Position numbers and translations under genes: made by a program. A stretch of DNA of 64,000 nucleotides from Sulfuriferula nivalis (GTDB lineage Bacteria; Pseudomonadota; Gammaproteobacteria; Burkholderiales; Sulfuriferulaceae), in assembly GCF_009937995.1 (NCBI RefSeq), contig NZ_AP021881.1, positions 2,170,001 to 2,234,000 of the forward strand, read 5' to 3'. The notes under the pieces are model-generated. The model had not been told where the DNA came from, searched no databases, and was given only the letters and a program-made list of their open reading frames with translations. This document shows, in pieces, positions 28,341 through 37,126 of the stretch. Within the stretch, counting starts at the first letter, position 1. Each line of letters starts with the position of its first letter.

Positions 28341-30025
28341 GCGCTGTACAAATAACGCAACGCTCATATCAGCTCAGTGCCCAACAAAATCTGATTAACG
28401 CCGGCATACACCCCGTACTGGCACGCGTTTATGCAGCACGTGGTGTAGAACAAGCGAATCAACTGGAAACTGAACTCACAGGCTTACAGCATTACCAGAC
28501 CCTGAAAAATATCTCCGCCATGGCCGCCCGCCTGGCGGATGCCATCACTAATCAGCAGCGCATCATCGTCGTTGCTGATTATGATGCCGATGGTGCAACC
28601 GCGTGCACAGTTGCAGTACGTGGCTTAGGTTTATTAGGTCTGGCAGTAGAGTTTATTGTCCCCAACCGCTTTGAATATGGTTACGGCTTAACCCCCGAAA
28701 TCGTTGCCCTTGCTGCCCAACAAAAACCTGACATTATCGTCACCGTTGATAATGGCATTGCCAGTATCGCGGGGGTAGCTGCCGCCCATGACATCGGCAT
28801 AGAAGTCCTCATTACCGATCATCACCTGCCGGGTGACAGTCTGCCCGACGCACTCATCGTCAATCCTAATCAACCCGACTGCCCCTTTCCCAGCAAAAAT
28901 CTGGCAGGGGTAGGCGTCATGTTTTATGTGCTGCTTGCGACTCGCGCTGAACTGCAGGCACGGGGAGCATTTGACGGAAAGTCAGTACCTAATCTGGCGC
29001 AATTGCTTGATATCGTCGCACTCGGCACCGTCGCCGACGTTGTAAAGCTCGATGACAATAACCGTATTCTGGTCGAACAGGGTCTGCGCCGCATGCGTCA
29101 GGGTCGCGCTTGTGCTGGCATACGCGCGCTGTTCAACGCCGCTGCACGCTCAATTAATGTTGCCAATACGGGTGACTTGGGTTTCATGATAGGACCGCGC
29201 CTGAATGCAGCAGGACGACTGGATGACATGTCACTGGGCATCACCTGTCTGCTCAGCAACGACGAAGAAGAAGCCAACCGCATCGCCCAACAACTGCATC
29301 AGATGAACATCCTGCGCCGCCAGATAGAAACCGATATGCAGGAGCAGGCACAAGCACATCTGGCTAACATCACCACCACAGACAATTACAGCCTGAGCCT
29401 GTTCGACGCCACCTGGCATCAGGGTGTCATCGGCATACTCGCCTCACGCCTGAAAGATAAATTTCACCGCCCCGTCATCTGTTTCGCCCGTGGTAATGAC
29501 GGCGAAATAAAAGGGTCAGGCCGTTCCATCCCTGCATTGCATTTGCGTGACGCACTCGATATCGTTTCCAAACGCAACCCTGATTTAATTTTGAAGTTCG
29601 GTGGTCACGCTGCTGCTGCGGGGTTATCTATACGTGAAGTCGATTTTGCTACTTTTAACCAGCAATTTGAAGATGTCGTAACCAGCCTGCTCAGCCCCGC
29701 CGACCTCGCCCGTACCATCCCCAGCGACGGTGAACTGAGCGCACAAGATCTCACCATAGACTTCACCAAGCAAATCAACCAACAGGTATGGGGGCAAGGC
29801 TTCCCCGCCCCCAGTTTCACTGGCACTTTCCAGGTGACCCAACAACGCCTGCTCAAAGACAAACACCTGAAATTCATGCTCGTAAACTCAGGCCTACGTT
29901 ACGATAGCATCCTCTTCAACCATACCGACCTGCTGCCTGATACCATCACCGCAGTCTATCAGCCCGAACTCAACGAATACAATGGCCAGACCAAACTGCA
30001 GTTAAAGTTACTACACTGGCAATAG
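28337..30025 (+). CDS. recJ: Single-stranded-DNA exonuclease RecJ
   Basis: 562-residue 5'-3' ssDNA exonuclease of the DHH family, used in recombination and mismatch repair. Motifs: VADYDADGATA (Asp81, 83, 85), ITDHHLPG (DHH motif near 158-160), GPRLNAAGRLDD and the DHHA1 region with KGSGRSIPALHLRD and FGGHAAAAGLS. The C-terminal OB-like domain is present, so the protein is full length. Start ATG overlaps the upstream gene's stop. Confidence 0.95.
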   Translation: MSAVQITQRSYQLSAQQNLINAGIHPVLARVYAARGVEQANQLETELTGLQHYQTLKNISAMAARLADAITNQQRIIVVADYDADGATACTVAVRGLGLLGLAVEFIVPNRFEYGYGLTPEIVALAAQQKPDIIVTVDNGIASIAGVAAAHDIGIEVLITDHHLPGDSLPDALIVNPNQPDCPFPSKNLAGVGVMFYVLLATRAELQARGAFDGKSVPNLAQLLDIVALGTVADVVKLDDNNRILVEQGLRRMRQGRACAGIRALFNAAARSINVANTGDLGFMIGPRLNAAGRLDDMSLGITCLLSNDEEEANRIAQQLHQMNILRRQIETDMQEQAQAHLANITTTDNYSLSLFDATWHQGVIGILASRLKDKFHRPVICFARGNDGEIKGSGRSIPALHLRDALDIVSKRNPDLILKFGGHAAAAGLSIREVDFATFNQQFEDVVTSLLSPADLARTIPSDGELSAQDLTIDFTKQINQQVWGQGFPAPSFTGTFQVTQQRLLKDKHLKFMLVNSGLRYDSILFNHTDLLPDTITAVYQPELNEYNGQTKLQLKLLHWQ

Positions 30026-30088
30026 CCCCAGACATTACTTGTTAATATCCCCCTGAGTTGTATACTTAAAACAGGGGTTGGAACGGCC

Positions 30089-30181
30089 ATGACTCTTTTC
30101 TACAAGCTCAATAACACCACACATTCATGGCAGGCTTCCTCATGGTTAATCAGATTAATTAGTGAAAGGAAAAATCCATGA
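30089..30181 (+). CDS. Possible 30-residue leader ORF
   Basis: ATG at 30089 to TGA at 30181, overlapping the next ATG (30178) by four bases. No good ribosome-binding site is visible and the product has no recognisable motif. The overlap geometry is the only support, so a chance ORF is quite possible. Confidence 0.2.
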   Translation: MTLFYKLNNTTHSWQASSWLIRLISERKNP

Positions 30182-30600
30182 AACTGAAAATCGCACTACT
30201 ACTAGCTTCTACACTTTGTGTAGCAACGCCACTGACATACGCAGACGATGCCTCCGCCAATTTTGTCAATGGTGGTATAGGTGTAGACGAACAAACCATG
30301 ATGCATAATGTCGCCAATGAATATCCCTTACATATCGAGTTTTCAAAAAGTGAGCGAGGTACATTTCTCGCAGACATCCCTGTCAGCATCAAGGATAGCC
30401 ATGGCAAAGTTGTATTTGAGCTAAAAGATGCAGGCCCTATGCTCTATGTACGACTACCCAAAGGTACATACACAGTGAATGCGGTATTTGATGGAGAAGC
30501 GCAATCAGGAAAAGTCACTTTGGACGGCAAGCATAATAAACGAGTTGTATTGCATTGGAAGCGCCCAGCCGATCCGATCACCAAGGATACAGACGAATAG
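30178..30600 (+). CDS. Exported protein with a carboxypeptidase-regulatory-like fold, function unknown
   Basis: 140 residues. Signal peptide MKLKIALLLASTLCVATPL ending near TYA. The mature part has a beta-rich Ig-like pattern (FLADIPVSIKDSHGKVVFEL then LPKGTYTVNAVFDGE), as in carboxypeptidase regulatory-like domains. A good AAAGGA site precedes the ATG. A terminator follows at 30646. Role unknown. It may be a periplasmic binding or structural protein. Confidence 0.75.
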   Translation: MKLKIALLLASTLCVATPLTYADDASANFVNGGIGVDEQTMMHNVANEYPLHIEFSKSERGTFLADIPVSIKDSHGKVVFELKDAGPMLYVRLPKGTYTVNAVFDGEAQSGKVTLDGKHNKRVVLHWKRPADPITKDTDE

Positions 30601-30645
30601 CAGCCTTACTAACAAGAAAAATCAACTCGTATAGATCCAACCCTG

Positions 30646-30680
30646 CCTTGCACTTGCGAAAGCAAGCGTAAGGTTTGTTC
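30646..30680 (+). terminator. Intrinsic terminator
   Basis: A 12-position stem (30646-30657 / 30662-30673, one G-T and one A-C mismatch) with a GAAA tetraloop, followed by TTTGTT. Serves the 30178 gene. Confidence 0.7.
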
Positions 30681-30701
30681 ACATTAACTTGCCAACAAAA
30701 A

Positions 30702-31259
30702 CTAATTTATAAGAAATTTATTTGATAGTGATGTATTGGCAGTTTGCGCTGCATCAAGTGCACTTTGTGTAGTATTGCCGCTCGACGGCGTCGAGTTTTC
30801 TGAATTGAACAAAGAAGTGACACTATCACTGCTGGAAGTCGAACTGGTTGTAGAGTTCGAAAATAGAGAAGCCAGCGTTTCATTCACAACCATTTGCGCA
30901 TTCAATACACCTTGTTCGGCCTGAGCAGCTGGCGTATTTGCAGAAGCAGCGGCATTTCCAGCAGGTGAATTAGTCAATCCAGGCAGACCAACTGCTGATG
31001 AATCAGTTGAAGTCCCTGAAAACAACCCGGAAATTGTATTACTGACATCATTGTTAATGGCCTGTTCAAGTTGGGCAATCTGACTGTTAGCCAGCTTCCC
31101 TGACGCATTATAAGTTAGTGGTGCAGGCGTTGCGTTCCCTAAGATCACTGTTGCACTTGGTGAAGATAAGGATTTACTGGTACTGGCTGAGGTTGCAGGC
31201 AATACTTGACTGACCGCTGATTGCAGTAGCGTTGGTGCCACGCTGGAAATAGTAGCCAT
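30702..31259 (-). CDS. Ser/Thr/Ala-rich protein of unknown function
   Basis: 185 residues with no signal peptide and no membrane segment. Very rich in Ser, Thr, Ala and Asn (for example SLFSNSTTSSTSSSDSVTSL), lacking Cys and Trp. The start (MATISSVAPTLLQSAV) and the regular Asn/Ser-rich helices resemble secreted or filament-like proteins exported without a Sec signal, but I recognise no family. The ATG has a GAGG-like site upstream (…GAGGTCTATC-ATG). Its reading frame shows codon use like that of its neighbours, which supports a real gene. Confidence 0.65.
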   Translation of the reverse strand: MATISSVAPTLLQSAVSQVLPATSASTSKSLSSPSATVILGNATPAPLTYNASGKLANSQIAQLEQAINNDVSNTISGLFSGTSTDSSAVGLPGLTNSPAGNAAASANTPAAQAEQGVLNAQMVVNETLASLFSNSTTSSTSSSDSVTSLFNSENSTPSSGNTTQSALDAAQTANTSLSNKFLIN

Positions 31260-31453
31260 GATAGACCTCGGGGTGAAATATCAGGTAACACTCTATTTAT
31301 CGTCATAATTTAGCCCAACTTTAGGGCATGTCGAATTATTTCAACAATAGTTTGAGTAATAACACAAACACGGCGAACAATTTAAGGAATATTATCCACA
31401 CAGACTGTAAAATCAATACTGATCAAACTTCCTCGCATAACCAAGGATACAAC

Positions 31454-32485
31454 ATGGAATACCGGCAGCTAGGTAATAGTGACTTAATGGTGTCTGAAAT
31501 CACTTTAGGCACTATGACTTTTGGTGAACAGAACAGTCCTGAAGATGCTGCACAGCAACTGGATTATGCAGTAAGTCGCGGAGTTAACTGTATAGATGTC
31601 GCGGAAATGTACCCTGTACCACCACGGGCGAATACGCAGGGACGCACTGAAGAATATGTCGGCCGCTGGTTACAGAAACAGCAGCGCGACAAACTTATTG
31701 TCGCCACCAAAATTACAGGGGCTGGTCGTGGTATGGAATGGATACGCGGCGGACCGCGCATCACTGCTAAACAGATACATGCAGCCATAGATGCAAGCCT
31801 GACGCGCTTGAAAACAGACTATATCGATCTTTACCAGATCCATTGGCCTGATCGTAATGTACCCATGTTTGGCAGTAGCGAGTTTGACCCTAGTGCAGAA
31901 CGGGTTACCACGCCCATTGTTGAACAGCTGAGCGTTTTCGCAGATTTAATTCAGGCGGGGAAAATTCGTCATGTCGGTCTGAGCAATGAAACGCCGTGGG
32001 GTGTATCACAATTTATCAGTGCTGCAGATGATGCAGGATTGCCGCGCGTGGCATCAATACAGAATGCATACAGCCTGCTTAATCGCACATTTGAATATGG
32101 GCTGGCAGAAACCTGTTATCGTGAACAAGTTGGATTACTGGCTTATAGCCCGCTCGGATTTGGCACGCTGAGTGGCAAATACCTTAATGACGACGGCGCT
32201 GGCCGCATGACACTATTCAGCGGCTTTGGCCAGCGTTATAACAAACCTGCAGTCACCACTGCCGTAGCTGCTTATGCTGAACTCGCCAAACAGCTTAATT
32301 TACATCCGACCTTGCTGGCACTGGCTTTTGTGCGCAGCCGTTGGTTTGTGACCAGCACCATCATCGGCGCCACCAGCATGGCGCAGTTAAAGCAGAATCT
32401 TGATAGCCTGGACGTACAACTGGATGAAGCCATGCTACAGCAGATTCAAGCCATACATTTGCGTTCGCCTAATCCGGCGCCTTGA
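31454..32485 (+). CDS. Tas-like aldo/keto reductase
   Basis: 343 residues, close in plan to E. coli Tas. NADPH-dependent (beta/alpha)8 barrel with the family tetrad visible: Asp and Tyr in IDVAEMYPVPP, Lys in LIVATKITG, His in YQIHWPD. The ends LGTMTFGEQNS and SLLNRTFEYGLAE are Tas signatures. The ATG at 31454 has AAGGA six bases upstream. A longer in-frame extension of low-complexity sequence upstream (from 31328) lacks family similarity and is not included. Substrate unknown. Confidence 0.9.
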   Translation: MEYRQLGNSDLMVSEITLGTMTFGEQNSPEDAAQQLDYAVSRGVNCIDVAEMYPVPPRANTQGRTEEYVGRWLQKQQRDKLIVATKITGAGRGMEWIRGGPRITAKQIHAAIDASLTRLKTDYIDLYQIHWPDRNVPMFGSSEFDPSAERVTTPIVEQLSVFADLIQAGKIRHVGLSNETPWGVSQFISAADDAGLPRVASIQNAYSLLNRTFEYGLAETCYREQVGLLAYSPLGFGTLSGKYLNDDGAGRMTLFSGFGQRYNKPAVTTAVAAYAELAKQLNLHPTLLALAFVRSRWFVTSTIIGATSMAQLKQNLDSLDVQLDEAMLQQIQAIHLRSPNPAP

Positions 32486-32555
32486 ATTTTCGAATTATGA
32501 ACTATCAGCTGTGAAAACCTACTAACAGATAGGAAGATAACGTCAGGAGGTCAGC

Positions 32556-33305
32556 ATGATATTCAGACAACTGTTTGAGCCCGTATCCAGTACCTATACC
32601 TATTTGCTAGGCTGCGAAGTAACAGGGAAAGCAATGCTGGTTGATGCTGTTCTACCTACTTGGCAACGCGATATGGCGGTTATCAATACGTTGGGATTGA
32701 CCCTAGCTTACACTCTGGACACTCATATTCACGCCGACCACATCAGTGCAGCACGTAAGTTAAAACAGGAAACAGGCAGCCGCATCGCTCATCCAGCACT
32801 GGATAACCTAAGCTGTGCTGACATCGGTTTAGCGCACAAAATACCGTTGAATATGGGTAGCATAACCATTAATCCATTACATACACCGGGGCATACTGAC
32901 AATCATTTTGCCTATGCGATTGATGATCGCGTGCTGACTGGCGACGCATTGCTGATAGATGGTTGCGGTCGGACTGATTTCCAGAATGGTGATGCACCCA
33001 CTTTATATCACAGCATACACAATCAACTCTTTACCCTGGAAGAAAGCACGCAAGTGTATCCCGCGCACGATTATCAAGGGCGCCATGTATCCAGCATTGC
33101 TCAGGAAAAAATGCGAAATCCCCGACTAGGCAGCAACAAACCATTAGCCGAATTCGTCGACATTATGGACAACCTCAAGCTCGCCTATCCAAAATTCATA
33201 GATTACGCAGTGCCAGGCAATCGCGAATGCGGAGTATGCTCGCCGAATGTGCCTGAAGCGTTACAACAGTACTGCGATCAAATACGAGACAGCCAACAAG
33301 GCTAA
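32556..33305 (+). CDS. Persulfide dioxygenase-like metallo-beta-lactamase-fold enzyme (ETHE1 family)
   Basis: 249 residues. Expected to oxidise glutathione persulfide to sulfite in sulfide detoxification. The metal motif THIHADH is at 56-62 (His57, His59, Asp61, His62), with His113 in HTPGHT, Asp130 in LTGDALL and His171 in YPAHDYQG. The ETHE1-type single-iron site needs His57, His113 and Asp130, all present. The GRTDFQNGD loop is typical of the family. A strong AGGAGG site precedes the ATG. No rhodanese or sulfide:quinone reductase gene is nearby. Confidence 0.9.
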   Translation: MIFRQLFEPVSSTYTYLLGCEVTGKAMLVDAVLPTWQRDMAVINTLGLTLAYTLDTHIHADHISAARKLKQETGSRIAHPALDNLSCADIGLAHKIPLNMGSITINPLHTPGHTDNHFAYAIDDRVLTGDALLIDGCGRTDFQNGDAPTLYHSIHNQLFTLEESTQVYPAHDYQGRHVSSIAQEKMRNPRLGSNKPLAEFVDIMDNLKLAYPKFIDYAVPGNRECGVCSPNVPEALQQYCDQIRDSQQG

Positions 33306-33798
33306 AAAATGCCCCTTCCACTCAGGCATCATACCTTATCCCCACCTGTCAGATCTCCGTCTGCTTGAATGTGAGAACTGACCCCATAATTCGCATATCG
33401 ACAAACTCGTAATCGATGGCATAAACGCGCTTGATGGCGTGGTGTTCGGATTAATTGGCTGTTGATTGCATTTATTTTCTATAGCAATCTGTCACTACAA
33501 TCAGATATATCTCCAAAGCAACAGCTGTAGCTGATGTCAGCGCCACCAACTGCATCTGGTTAGCGAATAACAAACTATCGCCATAATCTACCCAATATCA
33601 TCATCGCATATATACCAGACCCGAACCGCTGACTTATGGGTCTTGCTATTCATAACAGACAATATTTTAAAGAATTTCTGGAAAAAATATGTTATTTTCC
33701 ATCTGTCATTCCGTGATGTATGCAACAATGTATTCACCGATTTATATTCATGTATTTTATAACGGTCGTGATGATAAACAACCACGAAAGGAATTCAC
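33306..33798. other. Gene-free, probably decayed region
   Basis: About 490 bases with no convincing gene. On the - strand, 33456-33361 read without stops as EHHAIKRVYAIDYEFVDMR and a few more residues, which could be a remnant of a coding sequence or transposon. A GGGGTCAGTTCT motif is present at 33374-33385 (- strand). The remainder is AT-rich. Confidence 0.4.
33374..33385 (-). repeat. GGGGTCAGTTCT motif, copy 1
   Basis: Reads AGAACTGACCCC on the + strand and matches 54252-54263 in the opposite orientation. It resembles the GGGGTCAG ends of REP-like elements seen beside IS200-like transposases in proteobacteria. A 12-base match alone is not significant in 64 kb. Confidence 0.3.
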
Positions 33799-33897
33799 AT
33801 GAACATTTTTGCAACACATGCTCATACCGAAATACAATTTATTCGGGAAGACAAGATGACAGATCAATTCAGGTGCAAAGATACAAAGATGCAATGA
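33799..33897 (+). CDS. Possible 32-residue ORF upstream of the SLATT-like gene
   Basis: ATG at 33799 preceded by AAAGGA with good spacing. It ends at TGA 33895-33897. The same frame then continues for 18 codons (HHLSHFLHEHTLNIEQET) up to a TAA that abuts the ATG of the next gene at 33955. This layout suggests either a small leader gene or a gene interrupted by an in-frame stop. No family is recognised. Confidence 0.3.
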   Translation: MNIFATHAHTEIQFIREDKMTDQFRCKDTKMQ

Positions 33898-33954
33898 CAT
33901 CATCTCTCGCACTTTCTTCACGAACATACTCTAAATATTGAACAGGAAACGTAA

Positions 33955-35091
33955 ATGAGCCTGCAATTACCCATCATCCATATCACAAACTTTCTGGCCG
34001 CTCAGGGCGTGGAAATGAGTATTTCAGAATCGCAAAAACTTGCCGCATTCTATGAAGAAAAATTTCCTGTCAAAACATCACTACTTGGTGGGTTATTTGT
34101 TCGATTCAAGAAACTGCTACAGGAGGAAAAAATCACAACCGGCATAGTCAAGTGTCTTAAAAGTGATGCCGACTGGGTAGATATGCCGACCTATGCAGCC
34201 TACTGGGAGGATCACAAGCTTTTTGATGCGCTGTCAAACTATTACGGCAATCTGTATCGTGGATCTTACATTTTTAATTACCTGATGGGGGCACTGGCCG
34301 TATTATTAGCACTAATCCCCATTGGATTTGAGATTGAACATGAATATGGATTGATATTTTCAGCGTTAGAATTGGCAACCATACTGATGATATTGGTGAT
34401 TCACAAAATTGGAGCCAGTCCGCAGAAGGATACCAATTTACATACTGTTGCGGGCATTAAACTTAATCGACGCTGGCACGAAAAATGGATTGAATACCGC
34501 ATACTGGCTGAGCGATTTCGGTATATTGAAATTCTCTACCCCAATCCGATTGGCATTAATCTGCTTACACAGGGTGAAGCCAGGAAAAATGAGCTAGGCA
34601 ACTGGATCAACGCCTATTATTCAGCCCGTATCTCTCTCGAAAACACTGAATGTCAGACTGACCTGGTCACCTATAAGGCCAGACTTTCCCTGATCATGAA
34701 AGGCCAAGGTAACTATCACCACAAGAGCACGCTAAGGTATGAACATATTCATCATAGACTGCATAGCTTCGCCACTTGGTTGTTTTATGGGACATTGGCA
34801 GCGTGTTATATGCATTTTTTTTGGCACAACCCTATACTAACCTTGCTTGCCGGTGTTTTTCCTGCCGTTGCTGGTGCGATGCACGGCATTCTGGCTAGTG
34901 GTGAATTCAGCAAATTAGCTCAAGTCTCCGAGCGTATACATATCCACATATCCACATTGCTGGAACGACTGGAAATTGCAAACGATACAGATCAAATTCG
35001 TGACATAGCCATAGACTTTCACAACATTGTTATTCGTGAGGCAATGAGCTGGAGGGCAATGTTTAAAGATAAAAATGTACCCCTGGCATGA
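33955..35091 (+). CDS. Four-helix membrane protein with SLATT-like features
   Basis: 378 residues with two pairs of membrane helices (about 105-124 and 132-150, then 273-290 and 293-313). After the first pair comes RRWHEKWIEYRILAERFR (about 172-189), the hallmark of SLATT (SMODS/SLOG-associating) proteins, thought to be pore-forming effectors in nucleotide-signal conflict systems. The C-terminus (PAVAGAMHGILASGEFSKLA, then SWRAMF) also fits. The N-terminal 100 residues are soluble and not assigned. No SLOG, CD-NTase or nucleotide-cyclase gene is adjacent, and a TIR-membrane protein lies about 3 kb away. Assignment is from motif memory, without a search. Confidence 0.65.
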   Translation: MSLQLPIIHITNFLAAQGVEMSISESQKLAAFYEEKFPVKTSLLGGLFVRFKKLLQEEKITTGIVKCLKSDADWVDMPTYAAYWEDHKLFDALSNYYGNLYRGSYIFNYLMGALAVLLALIPIGFEIEHEYGLIFSALELATILMILVIHKIGASPQKDTNLHTVAGIKLNRRWHEKWIEYRILAERFRYIEILYPNPIGINLLTQGEARKNELGNWINAYYSARISLENTECQTDLVTYKARLSLIMKGQGNYHHKSTLRYEHIHHRLHSFATWLFYGTLAACYMHFFWHNPILTLLAGVFPAVAGAMHGILASGEFSKLAQVSERIHIHISTLLERLEIANDTDQIRDIAIDFHNIVIREAMSWRAMFKDKNVPLA

Positions 35092-35185
35092 GATAACAAA
35101 GTCATGCCATAACTTTTAGTATCGTAAAAAAGTACAACATGACGCACACTTCAAGTTAGCGCTACTGTTGTAACCAGCCACTGAA

Positions 35186-35647
35186 TTAAATTCTGGTTTC
35201 TTCGATATTGATGACCTGCCCGCTATCATTATGAGTAAAGGTAATTAATCGATGGTGCTGGGCAAACAACACCTCTGCTTCTGTCAACCCCATCCCCAAC
35301 CCAATATCTCCAGCGCTGGCAATTTGCGGCGCCCCCCGACGATGACTTTTTGTGAATCTTATCCAGTTATAAACCGCCCAAAAAATAAACAACAATCCAC
35401 CGATAGCAATCGCAACTGCATAAACGCGAAGCGTTGTAACCAAACCTACAGGATCATTCAATACATATTTGCTTAACTGCACATATCCGAACCACCATGC
35501 CAGCAATGAGAAGACGGGAGAGATGATGTATAGCCAGATTCCCCAGCCTATCATCGCCACAACAGCCAACAGCTCTTTTCTTGGCGACTCAACCAAATCA
35601 CTGCGAAATATAAGTTCGGGAATACGGGGTGGCGGTTCCTGAATCAT
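35186..35647 (-). CDS. pgaD: PgaD-like membrane partner of a polysaccharide synthase
   Basis: 153 residues with two membrane helices (LAVVAMIGWGIWLYIISPVF and LRVYAVAIAIGGLLFIFWAV) and a cytoplasmic C-terminus, the PgaD layout. In E. coli PgaD binds PgaC, and the pair makes poly-beta-1,6-N-acetylglucosamine under c-di-GMP control. Its ATG overlaps the pgaC stop by 4 bases. A GLTEAEVLFAQ stretch in the tail matches the family. Confidence 0.8.
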   Translation of the reverse strand: MIQEPPPRIPELIFRSDLVESPRKELLAVVAMIGWGIWLYIISPVFSLLAWWFGYVQLSKYVLNDPVGLVTTLRVYAVAIAIGGLLFIFWAVYNWIRFTKSHRRGAPQIASAGDIGLGMGLTEAEVLFAQHHRLITFTHNDSGQVINIEETRI

Positions 35648-36969
35648 GACATTAACTCCTCAGTTGGACGGATACCACGATCCGGGCTATTCCAGCGTGC
35701 ACGAATATTTTTACGTTTCAGAATCGCTTTTGGCACGGCAACTATAGTGGTCAACAATGACAATAGCCAGAATGCCAGCGGATACCAAATCACCCAAAAA
35801 TAATTACGCAGGAAACGTTTCTTCGGTTCATAGCGACGATCTATGATTAAGCTGACAGCGAACTGCAACATCGCTGTCAAACCAAGGATTACCCCATTCC
35901 ATTCTGGCAATAAAGTATCAACCTGCCAGGCAGGCTGGAGGGGAACGACTAAGCCCAAGAAATATAAAATAATGATGGCAAACATCGAATACGCCCAAAT
36001 CACCGATGCCATATACTCAACACCCACCAGGAAGAATCTGCGATTCTTCCAATACAGCAACTGTGCCGAATATTTCATCAACACCTCAGCGCCGCCTTGC
36101 GCCCAGCGCAGGCGCTGCTTCCATAAGCCAGCAAAAGTTTCCGGCATGTAAATATAACAAAGCGCATCAGGTTCAAAACGGATATCCCAATGATCCATTT
36201 GCAGCCGCCATGAAATATCAATATCTTCCGTCACCATATTTTCTGCCCAGTAACCGACCCGATGCAATGCAGTTCGACGGTAGCCTGCGATGACACCTGA
36301 TACCGTGAAAATACGACCATAAACACGCTGAGCTCGTTTCATCAGACCTATGGTCGACGAAAACTCACCCACCTGTAATTTTCCCAGCAAGGTAGATCGA
36401 TTAATAACACGTGGATTGCCAGTCACCGCACCGACACGGTTACCTGAACTTAAATGATGCACTATCCAGCTCACCGCCGTGGGATGTATTAACGCATCAC
36501 CATCAATACAGACGAGAAATTCATATCTGGCAGCAGTTGCGCCTGCGCGCAAGGCCATCGCTTTACCCTGATTTGCAGCCAGCGTCACCACGCGCAGATT
36601 AAAATGTTGCATGGCAAGTTCGCTCAATATCTGACCAGTGTTATCCGCAGAGCCATCGTTGATGGCTACCACTTCAAAATTAGGATATTCACTTGCCAAG
36701 GCGTACCGGATAGTATCCCGGATATTGTCTTCCTCATTGAAACACGGTATCAATATGCTTACGGGCGAATAGCCGTCCACTGGCGGTGGTGGAAAGTCCA
36801 CTCCTTTTTTATATCGGTTTTCCCAGCGTAAAAAGTACCAGATGCCCCCTATCATCCACATCCAGGCCATTGCTAATGGGTAGTAAAATGCATAACTGAA
36901 CAGGATATCGCGGAAACTTATAGTGTCCCATGCAAACAGGCTCATCACTTCTGCAATAGCGGCTTCCAC
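35644..36969 (-). CDS. pgaC: PgaC-like processive family-2 glycosyltransferase
   Basis: About 441 residues, an inner-membrane glycosyltransferase that should build a beta-linked N-acetylhexosamine polymer from UDP-sugar. One N-terminal helix precedes the GT2 domain: ILIPCFNEEDNIRDTI, FLVCIDGDALIHP (metal-binding DGDA), TEDIDISWRLQ (catalytic base) and QRLRWAQGGAEV (product-binding QxxRW). At least three C-terminal helices follow. I use the GTG at 36969 because GGAGGG (36977-36982, - strand) lies seven bases upstream; a TTG at 36987 is possible. No pgaA porin or pgaB deacetylase gene is in the window. Confidence 0.88.
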   Translation of the reverse strand: MEAAIAEVMSLFAWDTISFRDILFSYAFYYPLAMAWMWMIGGIWYFLRWENRYKKGVDFPPPPVDGYSPVSILIPCFNEEDNIRDTIRYALASEYPNFEVVAINDGSADNTGQILSELAMQHFNLRVVTLAANQGKAMALRAGATAARYEFLVCIDGDALIHPTAVSWIVHHLSSGNRVGAVTGNPRVINRSTLLGKLQVGEFSSTIGLMKRAQRVYGRIFTVSGVIAGYRRTALHRVGYWAENMVTEDIDISWRLQMDHWDIRFEPDALCYIYMPETFAGLWKQRLRWAQGGAEVLMKYSAQLLYWKNRRFFLVGVEYMASVIWAYSMFAIIILYFLGLVVPLQPAWQVDTLLPEWNGVILGLTAMLQFAVSLIIDRRYEPKKRFLRNYFWVIWYPLAFWLLSLLTTIVAVPKAILKRKNIRARWNSPDRGIRPTEELMS

Positions 36970-36970
36970 A

Positions 36971-37126
36971 TTAATACCCTCCTTCAAAATGTGGAAACTC
37001 GCTCTGTTGTAGCCTTACGTAAGCAGGTAGGAACTCTGGAGGATTAATTCGGTAATGCGCATCTTCTGGATGATACGTTCTTAACAGTGGCAATAGTCCT
37101 GTCTGTCGGCCTACTGATTTTGGCAT
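36971..37126 (-). CDS. Unannotated 51-residue ORF upstream of pgaC
   Basis: ATG at 37126 to TAA at 36971, ending one base before the chosen pgaC GTG start, so translation should be coupled. A good AGGGGA ribosome-binding site stands 6 bases before the ATG. The product is MPKSVGRQTGLLPLLRTYHP followed by EDAHYRINPPEFLPAYVRLQ and a Phe/Gly-rich end. No membrane helix or signal peptide is present. I recognise no family. The coding case rests on the ribosome-binding site, its position in an operon and the composition. Confidence 0.55.
   Translation of the reverse strand: MPKSVGRQTGLLPLLRTYHPEDAHYRINPPEFLPAYVRLQQSEFPHFEGGY

Noticed and set aside
33720-33941. 73-codon ORF in a different frame before the SLATT-like gene
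   Set aside because: Composition is unlike a protein gene and no ribosome-binding site precedes it. The frame from 33799 has better signals.
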